Below the pieces are notes generated by a model. That model searched no databases and had not been told where the DNA came from. It saw nothing but the letters and a program-made list of their open reading frames with translations. Made by a program: the position numbers and the translations under genes. A stretch of 64,000 nt of DNA. It comes from a virus. How positions within the stretch are numbered: position 1 is the stretch's first letter; every line of letters begins with the position of its first letter. Location: the IMG/VR virus record IMGVR_UViG_3300023231_000004, positions 1-64,000 of that record, one strand, 5' to 3'. Below are positions 49,806 to 57,482 of this stretch, one piece after another.

Positions 49806-50021
49806 CCTTCATTTAAGCGACAACTCTGCTCTGACTGCCGACAAGCTGCGAGAGCTAGCAGACCTGCTTGACGGCCCTCGTGCTGGCCTTGATGCTAGTC
49901 ATATCTATGGCGATCCTCCAGACGAAGATGAAATACCTCCACAACTACGCATTCATAGAAGCTTTGAATGGCCAATAAACAAAAGAACAGACTATTCACA
50001 TATACCTTTTTAGGAGACAAT

Positions 50022-50282
50022 ATGTCACTACCCAAAGTTACACAGAAGATTAGAAATAAAGCACAATACCTAGAGGGCACAGAGGCTTTCTCTGATGGGG
50101 TTTGTGTTGATGATTCACCATACAAGTCTTGCGGTATGCACAACGCACCAGCAGAAGAGGGCGAAAAACGTATGACCTGGATGGCTGGTTGGTATGACGC
50201 CAAGCATAAGGAACAGTTTCCAAAGCTCTTTGACAAGAGTCACCCAGACTATGTCTCCGACAAGGTGGTGGTGTGCGTATGA
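50022..50282 (+). CDS. Ribosome modulation factor-like small protein
   Basis: 86 residues from the ATG at 50022 (TAGGAG ahead). The pattern Y-K-S-C ... R-M-T-W-M-A-G-W-Y-D-A-K-H recalls ribosome modulation factor and similar small phage proteins in which a compact WxxGW helix follows an NPY-like turn. If so it might affect host ribosomes. The match is short, so this is a suggestion. Confidence 0.5.
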   Translation: MSLPKVTQKIRNKAQYLEGTEAFSDGVCVDDSPYKSCGMHNAPAEEGEKRMTWMAGWYDAKHKEQFPKLFDKSHPDYVSDKVVVCV

Positions 50283-50536
50283 TACACATAAGAGAGACAG
50301 ATATTATCAATTATCAAGCTGAGCTTGGTGCTGACTTCGGATCAATAACACCAGTAGAGGTTGTTAGGCATGGTTTATTAAAGGTTGTTTGCGGTTGACA
50401 CAATGGCTCTACTGTTCAGGGAATTCTTCTTCATCATGCTTTAGTCAAGGTGAGCAAGAGGGGCAACTTCAAAGTGACGCACCGTGGCCGACTTTATCTC
50501 AGAGAAATTCTCGGAAATATGATCGGAGAGGGTTGA
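50279..50536 (+). pseudogene. Winged-helix-like small protein with in-frame TGA
   Basis: ATGA overlap with the upstream gene. 39 codons, a TGA at 50396-50398, then 45 codons to the TGA at 50534. The parts fit one another: VEVVRHGLLKVVCG before and HNGSTVQGILLHHALV, then FKVTHRGRLYLREIL after, like a small DNA-binding winged helix. TGA may replace TGG. Either a broken gene, readthrough or sequence error. Confidence 0.55.
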
Positions 50537-50560
50537 CACGAAGCAAGTTCGTGATATAAT
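50533..50560 (+). promoter_or_regulatory. Early-type promoter
   Basis: TTGACA, 16 bases, TATAAT, then GGGGACAT; +1 expected at 50567. Overlaps the last codon of the preceding frame. Confidence 0.85.
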
Positions 50561-50600
50561 GGGGACATACAACACACAACATCAATCTGGACTTTTAATC

Positions 50601-50888
50601 ATGAAGAGTAGTATGACAAACCAAGCCATGTTCCCGCCATCGCAGAATGACCTTAATGACTTCACCAAGGAGTTAAAGCGTCGTTGTCTACATGCGGGCA
50701 ACGGACAAGAAGGCAGGGGCGAAGTGTTGGTAAAGATGCGTAACGGCGACTACGTCAAGGCTATGTATCGTGAAGCCAACGAAGATTGGGGTACCTCACA
50801 CGGATTCTACGGTAATAACTATGATCGTAGTTGGTATGCGAATGGTCGTTCTCACAAATCTTCCGACTTTGACATTGTGGAACTATGA
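50601..50888 (+). CDS. Hypothetical protein
   Basis: 95 residues from the ATG at 50601. Basic, with KMRNGDYVKAMYREANEDWG. The upstream ATG near 50559 lies in the promoter. Unknown function. Confidence 0.6.
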   Translation: MKSSMTNQAMFPPSQNDLNDFTKELKRRCLHAGNGQEGRGEVLVKMRNGDYVKAMYREANEDWGTSHGFYGNNYDRSWYANGRSHKSSDFDIVEL

Positions 50889-51298
50889 TCGATTCAATTG
50901 GACAACCAATCAGTGTGGGTGACACCGTCATCCATTGTGGCGGCAACTGTGCTGACACTACTCAATACAAGGTCATCAGGACAACGGCGAAGATGGCCTT
51001 TGTCGGAGGCTTCAAGAGTTGGCGTAGCAACAAAGAGACCGGGCTATTAGCAAGAACCCTTGTTAATGTTACTGCTAACCTACAATTGATGGATGGAAGC
51101 AAGATACTAGTAGACACAGAAGATCTAGCTCAAGCCTTGGTCAGTAGGAGAGATGCTGGCTTCTCGCCTGAACAGGATGCACAAGCAGTGAGACTATGCG
51201 ATTCGTGTGGCACTATCATTCCTATCAACTTGATTGAAGGATACAGAGATCTGCTTAATGAAGAGATTGGACCAGACACTTCCGACTGCGACTTCTAA
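50885..51298 (+). CDS. Hypothetical protein
   Basis: 137 residues, ATGA-coupled. N-terminus resembles a small SH3-like barrel (IGQPISVGDTVIHCGGN); C-terminus has CDSCGTIIP. Unknown function. Confidence 0.6.
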   Translation: MIDSIGQPISVGDTVIHCGGNCADTTQYKVIRTTAKMAFVGGFKSWRSNKETGLLARTLVNVTANLQLMDGSKILVDTEDLAQALVSRRDAGFSPEQDAQAVRLCDSCGTIIPINLIEGYRDLLNEEIGPDTSDCDF

Positions 51299-51312
51299 CA
51301 ACAAGAAAAACA

Positions 51313-51552
51313 ATGAAGAAAATTTCAGAGACCAATCAGTTTACTCATACTGTAGTTCTATACCTGAACAATGAGCGTGTCGTTCACCTGTTTGTCGATG
51401 GTGGTAGTCAAGTCGAGTTGGCTTCTCAATCTGATGGCGTCTTTGGTTCGGGTATTCTATACCAAGTTGAACATGAAGATGGTGTTGCACCAAGCGAAGT
51501 GCTTCGATTCCTTAGCCTTAACCGATTCCTTGAACCTCAGTTGGTAGCGTAA
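51313..51552 (+). CDS. Small hypothetical protein
   Basis: 79 residues, beta-rich start (HTVVLYLNNERVVHLFVDGG). Unknown function. Confidence 0.55.
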   Translation: MKKISETNQFTHTVVLYLNNERVVHLFVDGGSQVELASQSDGVFGSGILYQVEHEDGVAPSEVLRFLSLNRFLEPQLVA

Positions 51553-51722
51553 TGTTTAATCACATTTTTTTGTGTTGTTTCTTTGTATTGATTGCGGTTT
51601 TTAGTTGCTCATTATTTAGAGGCTTTAGTGAATCTGACCTTGGGGACATATTTGGCTACTTTGCGGGTCTCTTGATTGGCTCAATCTTGATTCCTTATAG
51701 ACCTAGTGAGACGAAAGTATGA
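51552..51722 (+). CDS. Small membrane protein
   Basis: 56 residues, TAATG-coupled. Two hydrophobic segments (HIFLCCFFVLIAVFSC; YFAGLLIGSILIP). Membrane role likely, function unknown. Confidence 0.5.
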   Translation: MFNHIFLCCFFVLIAVFSCSLFRGFSESDLGDIFGYFAGLLIGSILIPYRPSETKV

Positions 51723-51898
51723 ATTGGATAAAAGAAAAAAGAATGTTGTTTGTGTGGGCGATCCTACTTACGATTCTTTTGTCGTCTATGTATATGACGG
51801 GAGGTACGGCATCACTGGTCGCATCGCTAGGTATCATTTTCACAGCCAGGATGGTTGAGTATAATGTTTCACGCTTAATAAACAAGAGAAAAGAATGA
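51719..51898 (+). CDS. Small membrane protein
   Basis: 59 residues, ATGA-coupled to the previous gene. Basic start (NWIKEKR), one or two hydrophobic segments and a basic end. Function unknown. Confidence 0.5.
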   Translation: MNWIKEKRMLFVWAILLTILLSSMYMTGGTASLVASLGIIFTARMVEYNVSRLINKRKE

Positions 51899-52176
51899 AC
51901 AAAGAGCAAGCAGATCAGTGCCTTGGACAGTTCTACTTAAAGAGGAGCGAGGGCAATCGTGGTGGTGCTCTTGCTGCCCTTAATTCTCTTCGTATAACCT
52001 CCACTAGTGTAAGCGGTAAGAGCTATACCGTTAGACTATACAGGCCTGGACTGTTGATTGGTGTTAGGGGTGAGAATGTAGTGGCACTACAAAAGTTCAT
52101 GGACATGAAGATCCGAATAGAAGAAGAGACCTTGCCAGATCCTTACTATCACATTCTCCCTAGAGAGTTGTATTAG
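51895..52176 (+). CDS. Possible KH-domain RNA-binding protein
   Basis: 93 residues, ATGA-coupled. The segment YTVRLYRPGLLIGVRGENVV ... KIRIEEE has the GxxG loop and strand order of a KH domain (as in ribosomal S3 and Era). If correct it binds RNA. Small size and single domain fit a phage RNA-binding protein. Confidence 0.5.
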   Translation: MNKEQADQCLGQFYLKRSEGNRGGALAALNSLRITSTSVSGKSYTVRLYRPGLLIGVRGENVVALQKFMDMKIRIEEETLPDPYYHILPRELY

Positions 52177-52179
52177 ATC

Positions 52180-52443
52180 ATGGGCAAAGAGCAAAAGCAA
52201 ATAAGAAAAGATCTTGATAAGGTCATTGAAAAGCTAGAGGGCGAAGGCTTGAAGCACAACGATGACTACGACAAGGTTGGTGTGGGTGATGTTGTAGAGA
52301 GCGTCCTTAGTTCTATGGGCATCACTCAAGATAGGTTTAAGAGTTGGTTCGGACTGTCCGAGTGCGACTGTAATGAGCGTAAGAAGTGGCTCAATGGTAT
52401 GTTCTACTGGAAAAGGGAAAAAGAAGATGGAAAGAGTGATTGA
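52180..52443 (+). CDS. Small hypothetical protein
   Basis: 87 residues, charged helical, with CDCNERKKWLNG near the end, a motif seen in small phage proteins. Unknown function. Overlaps the next start in another frame. Confidence 0.6.
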   Translation: MGKEQKQIRKDLDKVIEKLEGEGLKHNDDYDKVGVGDVVESVLSSMGITQDRFKSWFGLSECDCNERKKWLNGMFYWKREKEDGKSD

Positions 52444-52741
52444 TTTTATCGTGGCCTTCTTTTGGTCTATTGGTAATCTATTTTTAGCTTATCATGTTGT
52501 TACTGACATGGGCTCTACTTGGGATATCTTCTATCTCAAAGAGGACTTCTTGACATTCAAGATGTATTGGGGTAGTTTGTTTGCCCTTAGTGTGGCTGTG
52601 ACGCCAGCCATTGTCGCTGTATCTGCTAACTCAAAAGAAAACGACAAAAAGACAGTAGCTACTGTTAACTCTTTTGTCGTTACCTTTCTTACTGTTTTGA
52701 TGTGGGGTATTTCTGCTTTCTTTAACTTTGTCTGCTACTAA
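52427..52741 (+). CDS. Membrane protein
   Basis: 104 residues from the ATG at 52427. Three hydrophobic segments (FIVAFFWSIGNLFLAYHVV; LFALSVAVTPAIVAV; VVTFLTVLMWGISAFF). Probably in the host inner membrane. Function unknown. Confidence 0.6.
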   Translation: MERVIDFIVAFFWSIGNLFLAYHVVTDMGSTWDIFYLKEDFLTFKMYWGSLFALSVAVTPAIVAVSANSKENDKKTVATVNSFVVTFLTVLMWGISAFFNFVCY

Positions 52742-53151
52742 TGTTTAACACAACAAACACATACGTCGGCGGTGGCAAGCAAGAGGTCACCATCACAGAA
52801 CATCGGGCACCAACTGATGATTCTATCAGACTGTACGGAGAGATGAAAGACAAGGCTCTTAATTCTATCCTTATGTCAGGCTTTGATCGTCTTGACATTG
52901 ATTTCAAGTGGGCAGTCGTTGAAGATTCATACAAAATGTGTGTGACATTCTACTACTCAATGGAGATCAAGGGTAGGAAGGCGAATGGTAGGGTTGATGT
53001 CTACCGAGACCAGTTGTCACACGGGACTTCCGACAAGGTATCTGAGATCGCACAGAAGGCGGTTAAGGCTGTATCTGAGACAATCGCTGAGTGTATGCTA
53101 TACGATCTGTTCAAGACTCAGTCTTCTAACATTTCAGATGCGTTGCTTTAG
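52741..53151 (+). CDS. Hypothetical protein
   Basis: 136 residues, TAATG-coupled. Mixed alpha/beta (EITE-like start, FDRLDIDFKWAVVEDSYKM, end helices). Unknown function. Confidence 0.55.
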   Translation: MFNTTNTYVGGGKQEVTITEHRAPTDDSIRLYGEMKDKALNSILMSGFDRLDIDFKWAVVEDSYKMCVTFYYSMEIKGRKANGRVDVYRDQLSHGTSDKVSEIAQKAVKAVSETIAECMLYDLFKTQSSNISDALL

Positions 53152-53224
53152 GGTACTACCCAAACAATCAACACGCCGCCGCAGGGGCTTCCTGGGCGTT
53201 TCTGGGTATTTTTAGGATTTAGGG

Positions 53225-53252
53225 TTGACTATCTGTCTGTATTCTGTATAAT
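53225..53252 (+). promoter_or_regulatory. Early-type promoter
   Basis: TTGACT, 16 bases, TATAAT; +1 expected at 53259. Upstream of the radical SAM gene. Confidence 0.8.
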
Positions 53253-53338
53253 GAAAGCATGACTCATCAATGAGCCGGTTTTGTTGCCGTTTCATGTCGG
53301 TAGATATATTTATGACATTACAATTAGAGAGAAACAAG

Positions 53339-54268
53339 ATGTGGAATGAAACTAAACGTATTGACAGTGCAGAGGGCAATGTCGCTAAGTATGTCTTTAA
53401 GAAAGACAACGCCGTAGCTGAGGCTGTTCTCTATAAGTACCCTACTTACGAGGATCGCACAGTCATCTGCTGCTCTAGTCAGTCAGGTTGTCCTGTTGGT
53501 TGTCGTTTCTGTGGTGCTGGGGATTACTTTGTCCGTAGTTTGAGTGCGGATGAGATTGTAGCACAGGTTGTCCACTGTATGGATGAGACCGGCGTCGAAT
53601 CTAAAGAAATGGACCGATTGCAGATTATGTTCATGAGTATGGGCGAGCCTATGCTTAACCAAAAGAACATGGTGAGTGCCCTCTATATTCTGAACAATAT
53701 GTACCCAACGGCCAAGTTGCTATTGAGTACGATTGGACCAGACGTTAACTGGGATCAATTTTTCAAGGCTTCGATAGACCTTGAGAACGTGGGACTACAG
53801 TTCTCTGTCCACAAGAGTACAGACGAAGATCGTGACAAACTGATTCCATTCAAGTCCAAGTTGACTCTTGAAGAGATTGCAGAGCTTGGAACTAAGTGGT
53901 ACAATGCCACTGGTCGTAAGCCGTTCTTTAACTACTGTGCTGGTGAGGATAATAGCACTCACGAAGATGCTGATCGTCTTGCTGTCCTGTTCACTCCCGA
54001 CGTGTGGGAATGCACGATTAGCGTGATCTGTGAGCGTAACGAGGGCCTTCCGTCTAGAAGTGATGGACAAAGAGATTTAGCTGTAGACTTTAGTGGCAAA
54101 ATGTTAGCCAAGGGTTATAATGTGCGAGTATTTGACCCCGCTGGACAAGATGATATCGGGGGTGGATGTGGCCAGCTTCATTACGTCCAAGAGTGGTTTA
54201 CAGAGAATCCAAATAAAGCCAGACCTTCTTGTGGCAATGGTTTGCCCGTCATTCATGCTCCTAAATAA
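53339..54268 (+). CDS. RlmN/Cfr-like radical SAM RNA methyltransferase
   Basis: 309 residues from the ATG at 53339 (AGAGAG ahead). The iron-sulfur motif CPVGCRFC (Cys51, 55, 58), the SAM-binding MGEPM and the two methyl-transfer cysteines (Cys44 in ICCSSQSGC; Cys277 in GGCGQLHY) are all present. RlmN and Cfr methylate adenine at C2 or C8 of 23S rRNA and, for RlmN, tRNA. Length is slightly below RlmN (about 380). All catalytic residues kept, so an active RNA methylase is likely; the exact base is unknown. Confidence 0.88.
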   Translation: MWNETKRIDSAEGNVAKYVFKKDNAVAEAVLYKYPTYEDRTVICCSSQSGCPVGCRFCGAGDYFVRSLSADEIVAQVVHCMDETGVESKEMDRLQIMFMSMGEPMLNQKNMVSALYILNNMYPTAKLLLSTIGPDVNWDQFFKASIDLENVGLQFSVHKSTDEDRDKLIPFKSKLTLEEIAELGTKWYNATGRKPFFNYCAGEDNSTHEDADRLAVLFTPDVWECTISVICERNEGLPSRSDGQRDLAVDFSGKMLAKGYNVRVFDPAGQDDIGGGCGQLHYVQEWFTENPNKARPSCGNGLPVIHAPK

Positions 54269-54350
54269 ATTTGGAGACTGCTACGATCATTTTAGTGTAT
54301 AATAATCACTCAAAATCAGGTTTTATCTTAATTTTCTTTTATTTTGCCTC

Positions 54351-54378
54351 TTGACATTTCTAAGTCTCTGTGTATAGT
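54351..54378 (+). promoter_or_regulatory. Early-type promoter with start at the ATG
   Basis: TTGACA, 16 bases, TATAGT; expected +1 is the A of the ATG at 54385. A GTGTATAAT motif lies further upstream (54295-54303). Confidence 0.75.
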
Positions 54379-54384
54379 GACAAC

Positions 54385-54858
54385 ATGAAAACAAAAGAAC
54401 AAAGGAATAGTGTGAGTCAGATTATTACATACGTTGATGCGTATCAGTTGGCGGACCGTCTCTTAAAAGAGCAGAACCTAAACGTATGGCGTTTTGAGGT
54501 TAACAACAGATCTAATCGTCGTTTAGGCATGTGTAGCTATCGTAAGAAGACAATTCAGCTTTCAAGCTGGGTACTTGACCGATGCCCTCACTATGCTGAG
54601 AACACAATCCGCCACGAGGTAGCCCACGCTCTTGTCGGTCCTGGAAATGGCCACGGTCAGGTCTGGAAGCGTGCAGCGAAACAGATGGGTGCTAGACCAG
54701 AAACTTGCACAAACGTGCCACTGGACCTGCGAGCCCCTTACAAATGGATGCTAGAGTGCCCTCGCTGTTTGTGGGTTGGTGGAGGCAGCTATCGTAAGCG
54801 TTCTAGCAGTTACCGTTGTCTAAAGTGTAAGGCTAGATTGGAGAATAAGAAAGTATGA
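54385..54858 (+). CDS. SprT-like zinc metalloprotease
   Basis: 157 residues from the ATG at 54385, which matches the predicted transcription start (leaderless). Metalloprotease motif RHEVAHALVGPGNGHG (His77, Glu78, His81, His90) and a C-terminal zinc ribbon (CPRC ... CLKC). SprT/Spartan proteins cleave proteins bound to DNA. Length is typical for bacterial SprT (about 165). Likely helps clear DNA-protein links or host proteins. Confidence 0.85.
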   Translation: MKTKEQRNSVSQIITYVDAYQLADRLLKEQNLNVWRFEVNNRSNRRLGMCSYRKKTIQLSSWVLDRCPHYAENTIRHEVAHALVGPGNGHGQVWKRAAKQMGARPETCTNVPLDLRAPYKWMLECPRCLWVGGGSYRKRSSSYRCLKCKARLENKKV

Positions 54859-55163
54859 AGTTTACAATAGCCAAAGGCAACAAGCGTTATGTCAATGCCC
54901 TAGTAAAGAGACTTGGCATGATGATTGAGTGGATCGGCCCTAACTCGCTGGGATATGAGGTGGCAGAAGTTGAGACTCAAATTGAATACTCATTTCAAGA
55001 GCTAATTAGCTTTTCTAAGTCTATGCACGGAGAGTTTGACACTATCGAGGATAGTATTCACTTGGACCTGCATGAGATTGACACTGGTATCACACAACGG
55101 AAGAAAGACTTCAAAGAGCGTTATGGCTCTATGTTCGTTCAAATGAAAAAGGGATTAGTATGA
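54855..55163 (+). CDS. Hypothetical protein
   Basis: 102 residues, ATGA-coupled to the SprT gene. Mixed alpha/beta, no recognised family. Confidence 0.6.
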   Translation: MKFTIAKGNKRYVNALVKRLGMMIEWIGPNSLGYEVAEVETQIEYSFQELISFSKSMHGEFDTIEDSIHLDLHEIDTGITQRKKDFKERYGSMFVQMKKGLV

Positions 55164-55798
55164 CTTACTTTGTTATCTGGATTGTTAGCGTTTTGGTTTG
55201 TTTTACAGTCCTGATGTATATTTATGAGCCAGAAAATATCATCATTAAAGATAAGCAAACAGATATTATTTGTAACTCTCTCGCTGTTTCTTTGGGGTAG
55301 CCTTTGCTGTTAGTCCTTGGGGTTTCTCTTGGTTTGGTTTGGTTACCATTCTATGGTTGCTATCATTTAGCTACGAAGTTTCCTCGTTATAAAGTTGTAA
55401 AAATGAATCAGGAAGCACAGAAGATAATACAAAGAGTTGACGAGGCTGGTGATATTTTTCCACTTGAAGATGGATTTTATTACTATGGGTCAAGCGGAGG
55501 TGGTGCTTTGTCCTCTTGGAATCTAAGGGTAATTGCGGATGAGCTAGATAAAAGAAATAAAGACTGGGATGACCAGTTAAATGAGCACTTCGAGAAGGAG
55601 AAAAAGATGGAACAATTTGACACAATGACGGTTGCGAACTTTGCTATTGAGTGTGCTATGGACGCATGTAGGGACGGAAAGACTTCGAAAGAGCTAAAGG
55701 AGGCCCTTGAGGACTTTGACGATGCTGCTTCTAAATACTCTGACGTTATTCGCCATCGAATGGAACTTGCACACCAAGACGAGGTGAAAGGTGAGTAG
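55160..55798 (+). pseudogene. Membrane protein with in-frame TAG
   Basis: ATGA-coupled start. 46 codons with a hydrophobic segment (FVIWIVSVLVCFTVLMYIY), then a TAG (55298-55300), then an open frame of 165 codons with a second hydrophobic segment (LLLVLGVSLGLVWLPFYG) and an acidic helical part. The junction reads AVSLG-[TAG]-PLLLVLG, so one protein with Trp at the stop is likely. Alternatively the second part starts at TTG 55304 or ATG 55403. Function unknown. Confidence 0.55.
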
Positions 55799-56123
55799 AA
55801 CAGAACACCACCATGGCACACTAAGAGACACTGGCCTCACTGTTTCTGCCTTTATTCTTACTTTGCCTCAGGACAAGCAACCAGACTCAGACGACCTGTC
55901 TTGGAGATCGGTAGAAGAATGGTTCAACGAAGAGTATTATAAAAAGGCTCTTGTGATTGATGACACAGTTTGGGTTGCAGACAACAAAGCAATAGAAGAT
56001 CTTGACTCTGGTATTTTTGACGCAGAAATGCAAGAAGACGGATCTTATACATATACTCTACAATACTACAACGGCGGGTGTTGTTGGGAAGAAGCACTAC
56101 TATCAGCCTTAGGGAAATCATGA
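55791..56123 (+). CDS. Hypothetical protein
   Basis: 110 residues from a GTG start overlapping the previous gene by 8 bases. Beta-rich with a Gly-Gly-Cys-Cys end (YNGGCCWEEAL). Similar small proteins are common in phages; unknown function. Confidence 0.6.
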   Translation: MSRTEHHHGTLRDTGLTVSAFILTLPQDKQPDSDDLSWRSVEEWFNEEYYKKALVIDDTVWVADNKAIEDLDSGIFDAEMQEDGSYTYTLQYYNGGCCWEEALLSALGKS

Positions 56124-56551
56124 CCAAACCAGCACAAGACCAAACCGTTCTGCTTCTTATTGAAAAAGTCAAAGAGAAGAAGTCTCAGATTCAAAAGGTC
56201 GAGAATCCATCTTGGAAGACCAATTGTGTCTTTACCCTGGGCGGAGACAAGATCAACATCAGGACGCTACAGACCGTCTCTGAGCTTGTCTCTATCGCTA
56301 GTGCAGTACGTGCTAGAGAGACCAGCTGGAAAGAGGTAATTGAAGAGCTAGGAGTCAAAGAAGACTGCGTAGTGTGTGACTACTCTCCTAACGATTGGAT
56401 GAGCGATATCAAGACTCGTGTCAACAAGATCAACATCGACAAGGACAAGAGAAACCTTGCCAAGCTTGAAGAAAGACTAGATAAGATCATCAGTCCTGAA
56501 CTTCGGGCAAAGATGGAGCTAGAAGCTATCGAAAAAGAGTTGGAAGATTAA
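56120..56551 (+). CDS. Hypothetical protein
   Basis: 143 residues from the ATG at 56120 (ATGA coupling). N-terminal half soluble alpha/beta, C-terminal half a charged coiled coil (RNLAKLEERLDKIISPELRA). Unknown function. Confidence 0.65.
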   Translation: MTKPAQDQTVLLLIEKVKEKKSQIQKVENPSWKTNCVFTLGGDKINIRTLQTVSELVSIASAVRARETSWKEVIEELGVKEDCVVCDYSPNDWMSDIKTRVNKINIDKDKRNLAKLEERLDKIISPELRAKMELEAIEKELED

Positions 56552-56635
56552 ATGAGAATCAGTTTGGTGTTGGTGCCAGACGTAGCTGAGATCACATCCA
56601 CCACGCAATTAAAAGAAAGGATTAGACAAGCATGA
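56552..56635 (+). CDS. 27-residue peptide
   Basis: Starts a base after the previous stop and overlaps the next start by ATGA. Short, so uncertain; coupling on both sides supports it. Confidence 0.35.
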   Translation: MRISLVLVPDVAEITSTTQLKERIRQA

Positions 56636-56811
56636 GTAGTAATAGAGCAACAGAAGAGCTAAAGGTTAGAGTCAAAGAGTTGAAGATCCTACTAGACAAA
56701 GACAAGACAAAAGAAGAGGCTATCGAAGCCGCCTTCCTTGATGGTGTCTCTAGGGGGCTATACCTTTCAAAAGAGATCATTCTTGAAGAGCAAAATAAAA
56801 GCTGGTTTTAA
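56632..56811 (+). CDS. Small hypothetical protein
   Basis: 59 residues, helical and charged. ATGA-coupled. Unknown function. Confidence 0.5.
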   Translation: MSSNRATEELKVRVKELKILLDKDKTKEEAIEAAFLDGVSRGLYLSKEIILEEQNKSWF

Positions 56812-56833
56812 GACAAAATCTAAAACTTTAGCC

Positions 56834-56861
56834 TTGACATGTCGAGCATCGCGAGTATAAT
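56834..56861 (+). promoter_or_regulatory. Early-type promoter with start at the ATG
   Basis: TTGACA, 16 bases, TATAAT; expected +1 is the A of the ATG at 56868. Confidence 0.85.
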
Positions 56862-56867
56862 CTAGGC

Positions 56868-57023
56868 ATGACAAAGGAAAAAGACCGGATCGCAGACGGA
56901 CACAGACGAATCGGGATAAGGTGCTTGACCACAATCATTGAGAGCGGAAAAGCTGGCTTGTTTGTTAAGGGCCTGTGCGTTTTCACTAGGTTCGTCCTCA
57001 GAAATCAAAACTACGAGAAGTAA
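56868..57023 (+). CDS. Small basic protein, possibly leaderless
   Basis: 51 residues, Arg/Lys-rich with a hydrophobic middle. The ATG coincides with the predicted +1. It may instead be a leader for the gene at 57025. Confidence 0.4.
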   Translation: MTKEKDRIADGHRRIGIRCLTTIIESGKAGLFVKGLCVFTRFVLRNQNYEK

Positions 57024-57024
57024 A

Positions 57025-57357
57025 ATGAACGAACAAGATTGTGTTGACAAGTACCTAGAAGTTGCACGCAGTAACGAAGACGTTATGATTGCAGCCATTA
57101 GGGAATTTCATCCTTATTACAGTAACCATCGGCACAATGGAAACATCACCGCCAAAGCGGAGGAAGAGGCTTGTGTTATAGTGCGTAAGCAAATTAAGAA
57201 AGAAGTTACAGAAGATCCAGTTGTTGGATATAGGCAATACGAAGCAGACAAGATCATGCGTATTGCTGGTGAGGTTTGGTTTGGTATGCCTGAGTCTTCT
57301 TCCATTCGTAACCACACGTCTTTTTGGGTGTGTTGTGAGTTAGCGGAGGGGTATTGA
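57025..57357 (+). CDS. Hypothetical protein
   Basis: 110 residues from the ATG at 57025. Helical and charged. Unknown family. Confidence 0.55.
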   Translation: MNEQDCVDKYLEVARSNEDVMIAAIREFHPYYSNHRHNGNITAKAEEEACVIVRKQIKKEVTEDPVVGYRQYEADKIMRIAGEVWFGMPESSSIRNHTSFWVCCELAEGY

Positions 57358-57482
57358 TGCCAATCTTATGGCCTGCGGTGTTATGTGTATTGGTCCACTT
57401 CTTTATGTGGCTCGTTCTAATCAAAATCAAGAAAGGTAGATACAATGACGCACATGCAAGAGATATTAGACGCGGTTACTAG
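57357..57482 (+). CDS. Small membrane peptide
   Basis: 41 residues: one hydrophobic segment (ILWPAVLCVLVHFFMWLVLI) then a basic end. Coupled to the upstream stop; overlaps the CCA-enzyme start by 38 bases in another frame. Confidence 0.4.
   Translation: MPILWPAVLCVLVHFFMWLVLIKIKKGRYNDAHARDIRRGY

Larger units (their letters stand above)
48302..50013 (+). pseudogene. Phage gene split by the TnpB element
   Basis: The 5' part (48302-48426) reads 41 codons of a small protein with VSYKFGHSLEINTTMNEARG. The frame then enters the element. After the element end the same frame is open from 49806 to the TAG at 50011-50013 (LHLSDNSALTADKLRELADL, then IYGDPPDEDEIPP). Joining ATTGA with CCTTCAT restores a continuous reading E-I-D-L-H-L-S. 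The intact protein would be about 110 residues. The 5' fragment as now encoded ends at 48493. Function unknown. Confidence 0.65.

Noticed and set aside
38942-55300. Alternative genetic code (TAG as an amino acid)
   Set aside because: Many well-formed genes in the same strand and region end in TAG (for example at 41312, 43138, 45152), and no suppressor tRNA is seen; one of the four internal stops is TGA.
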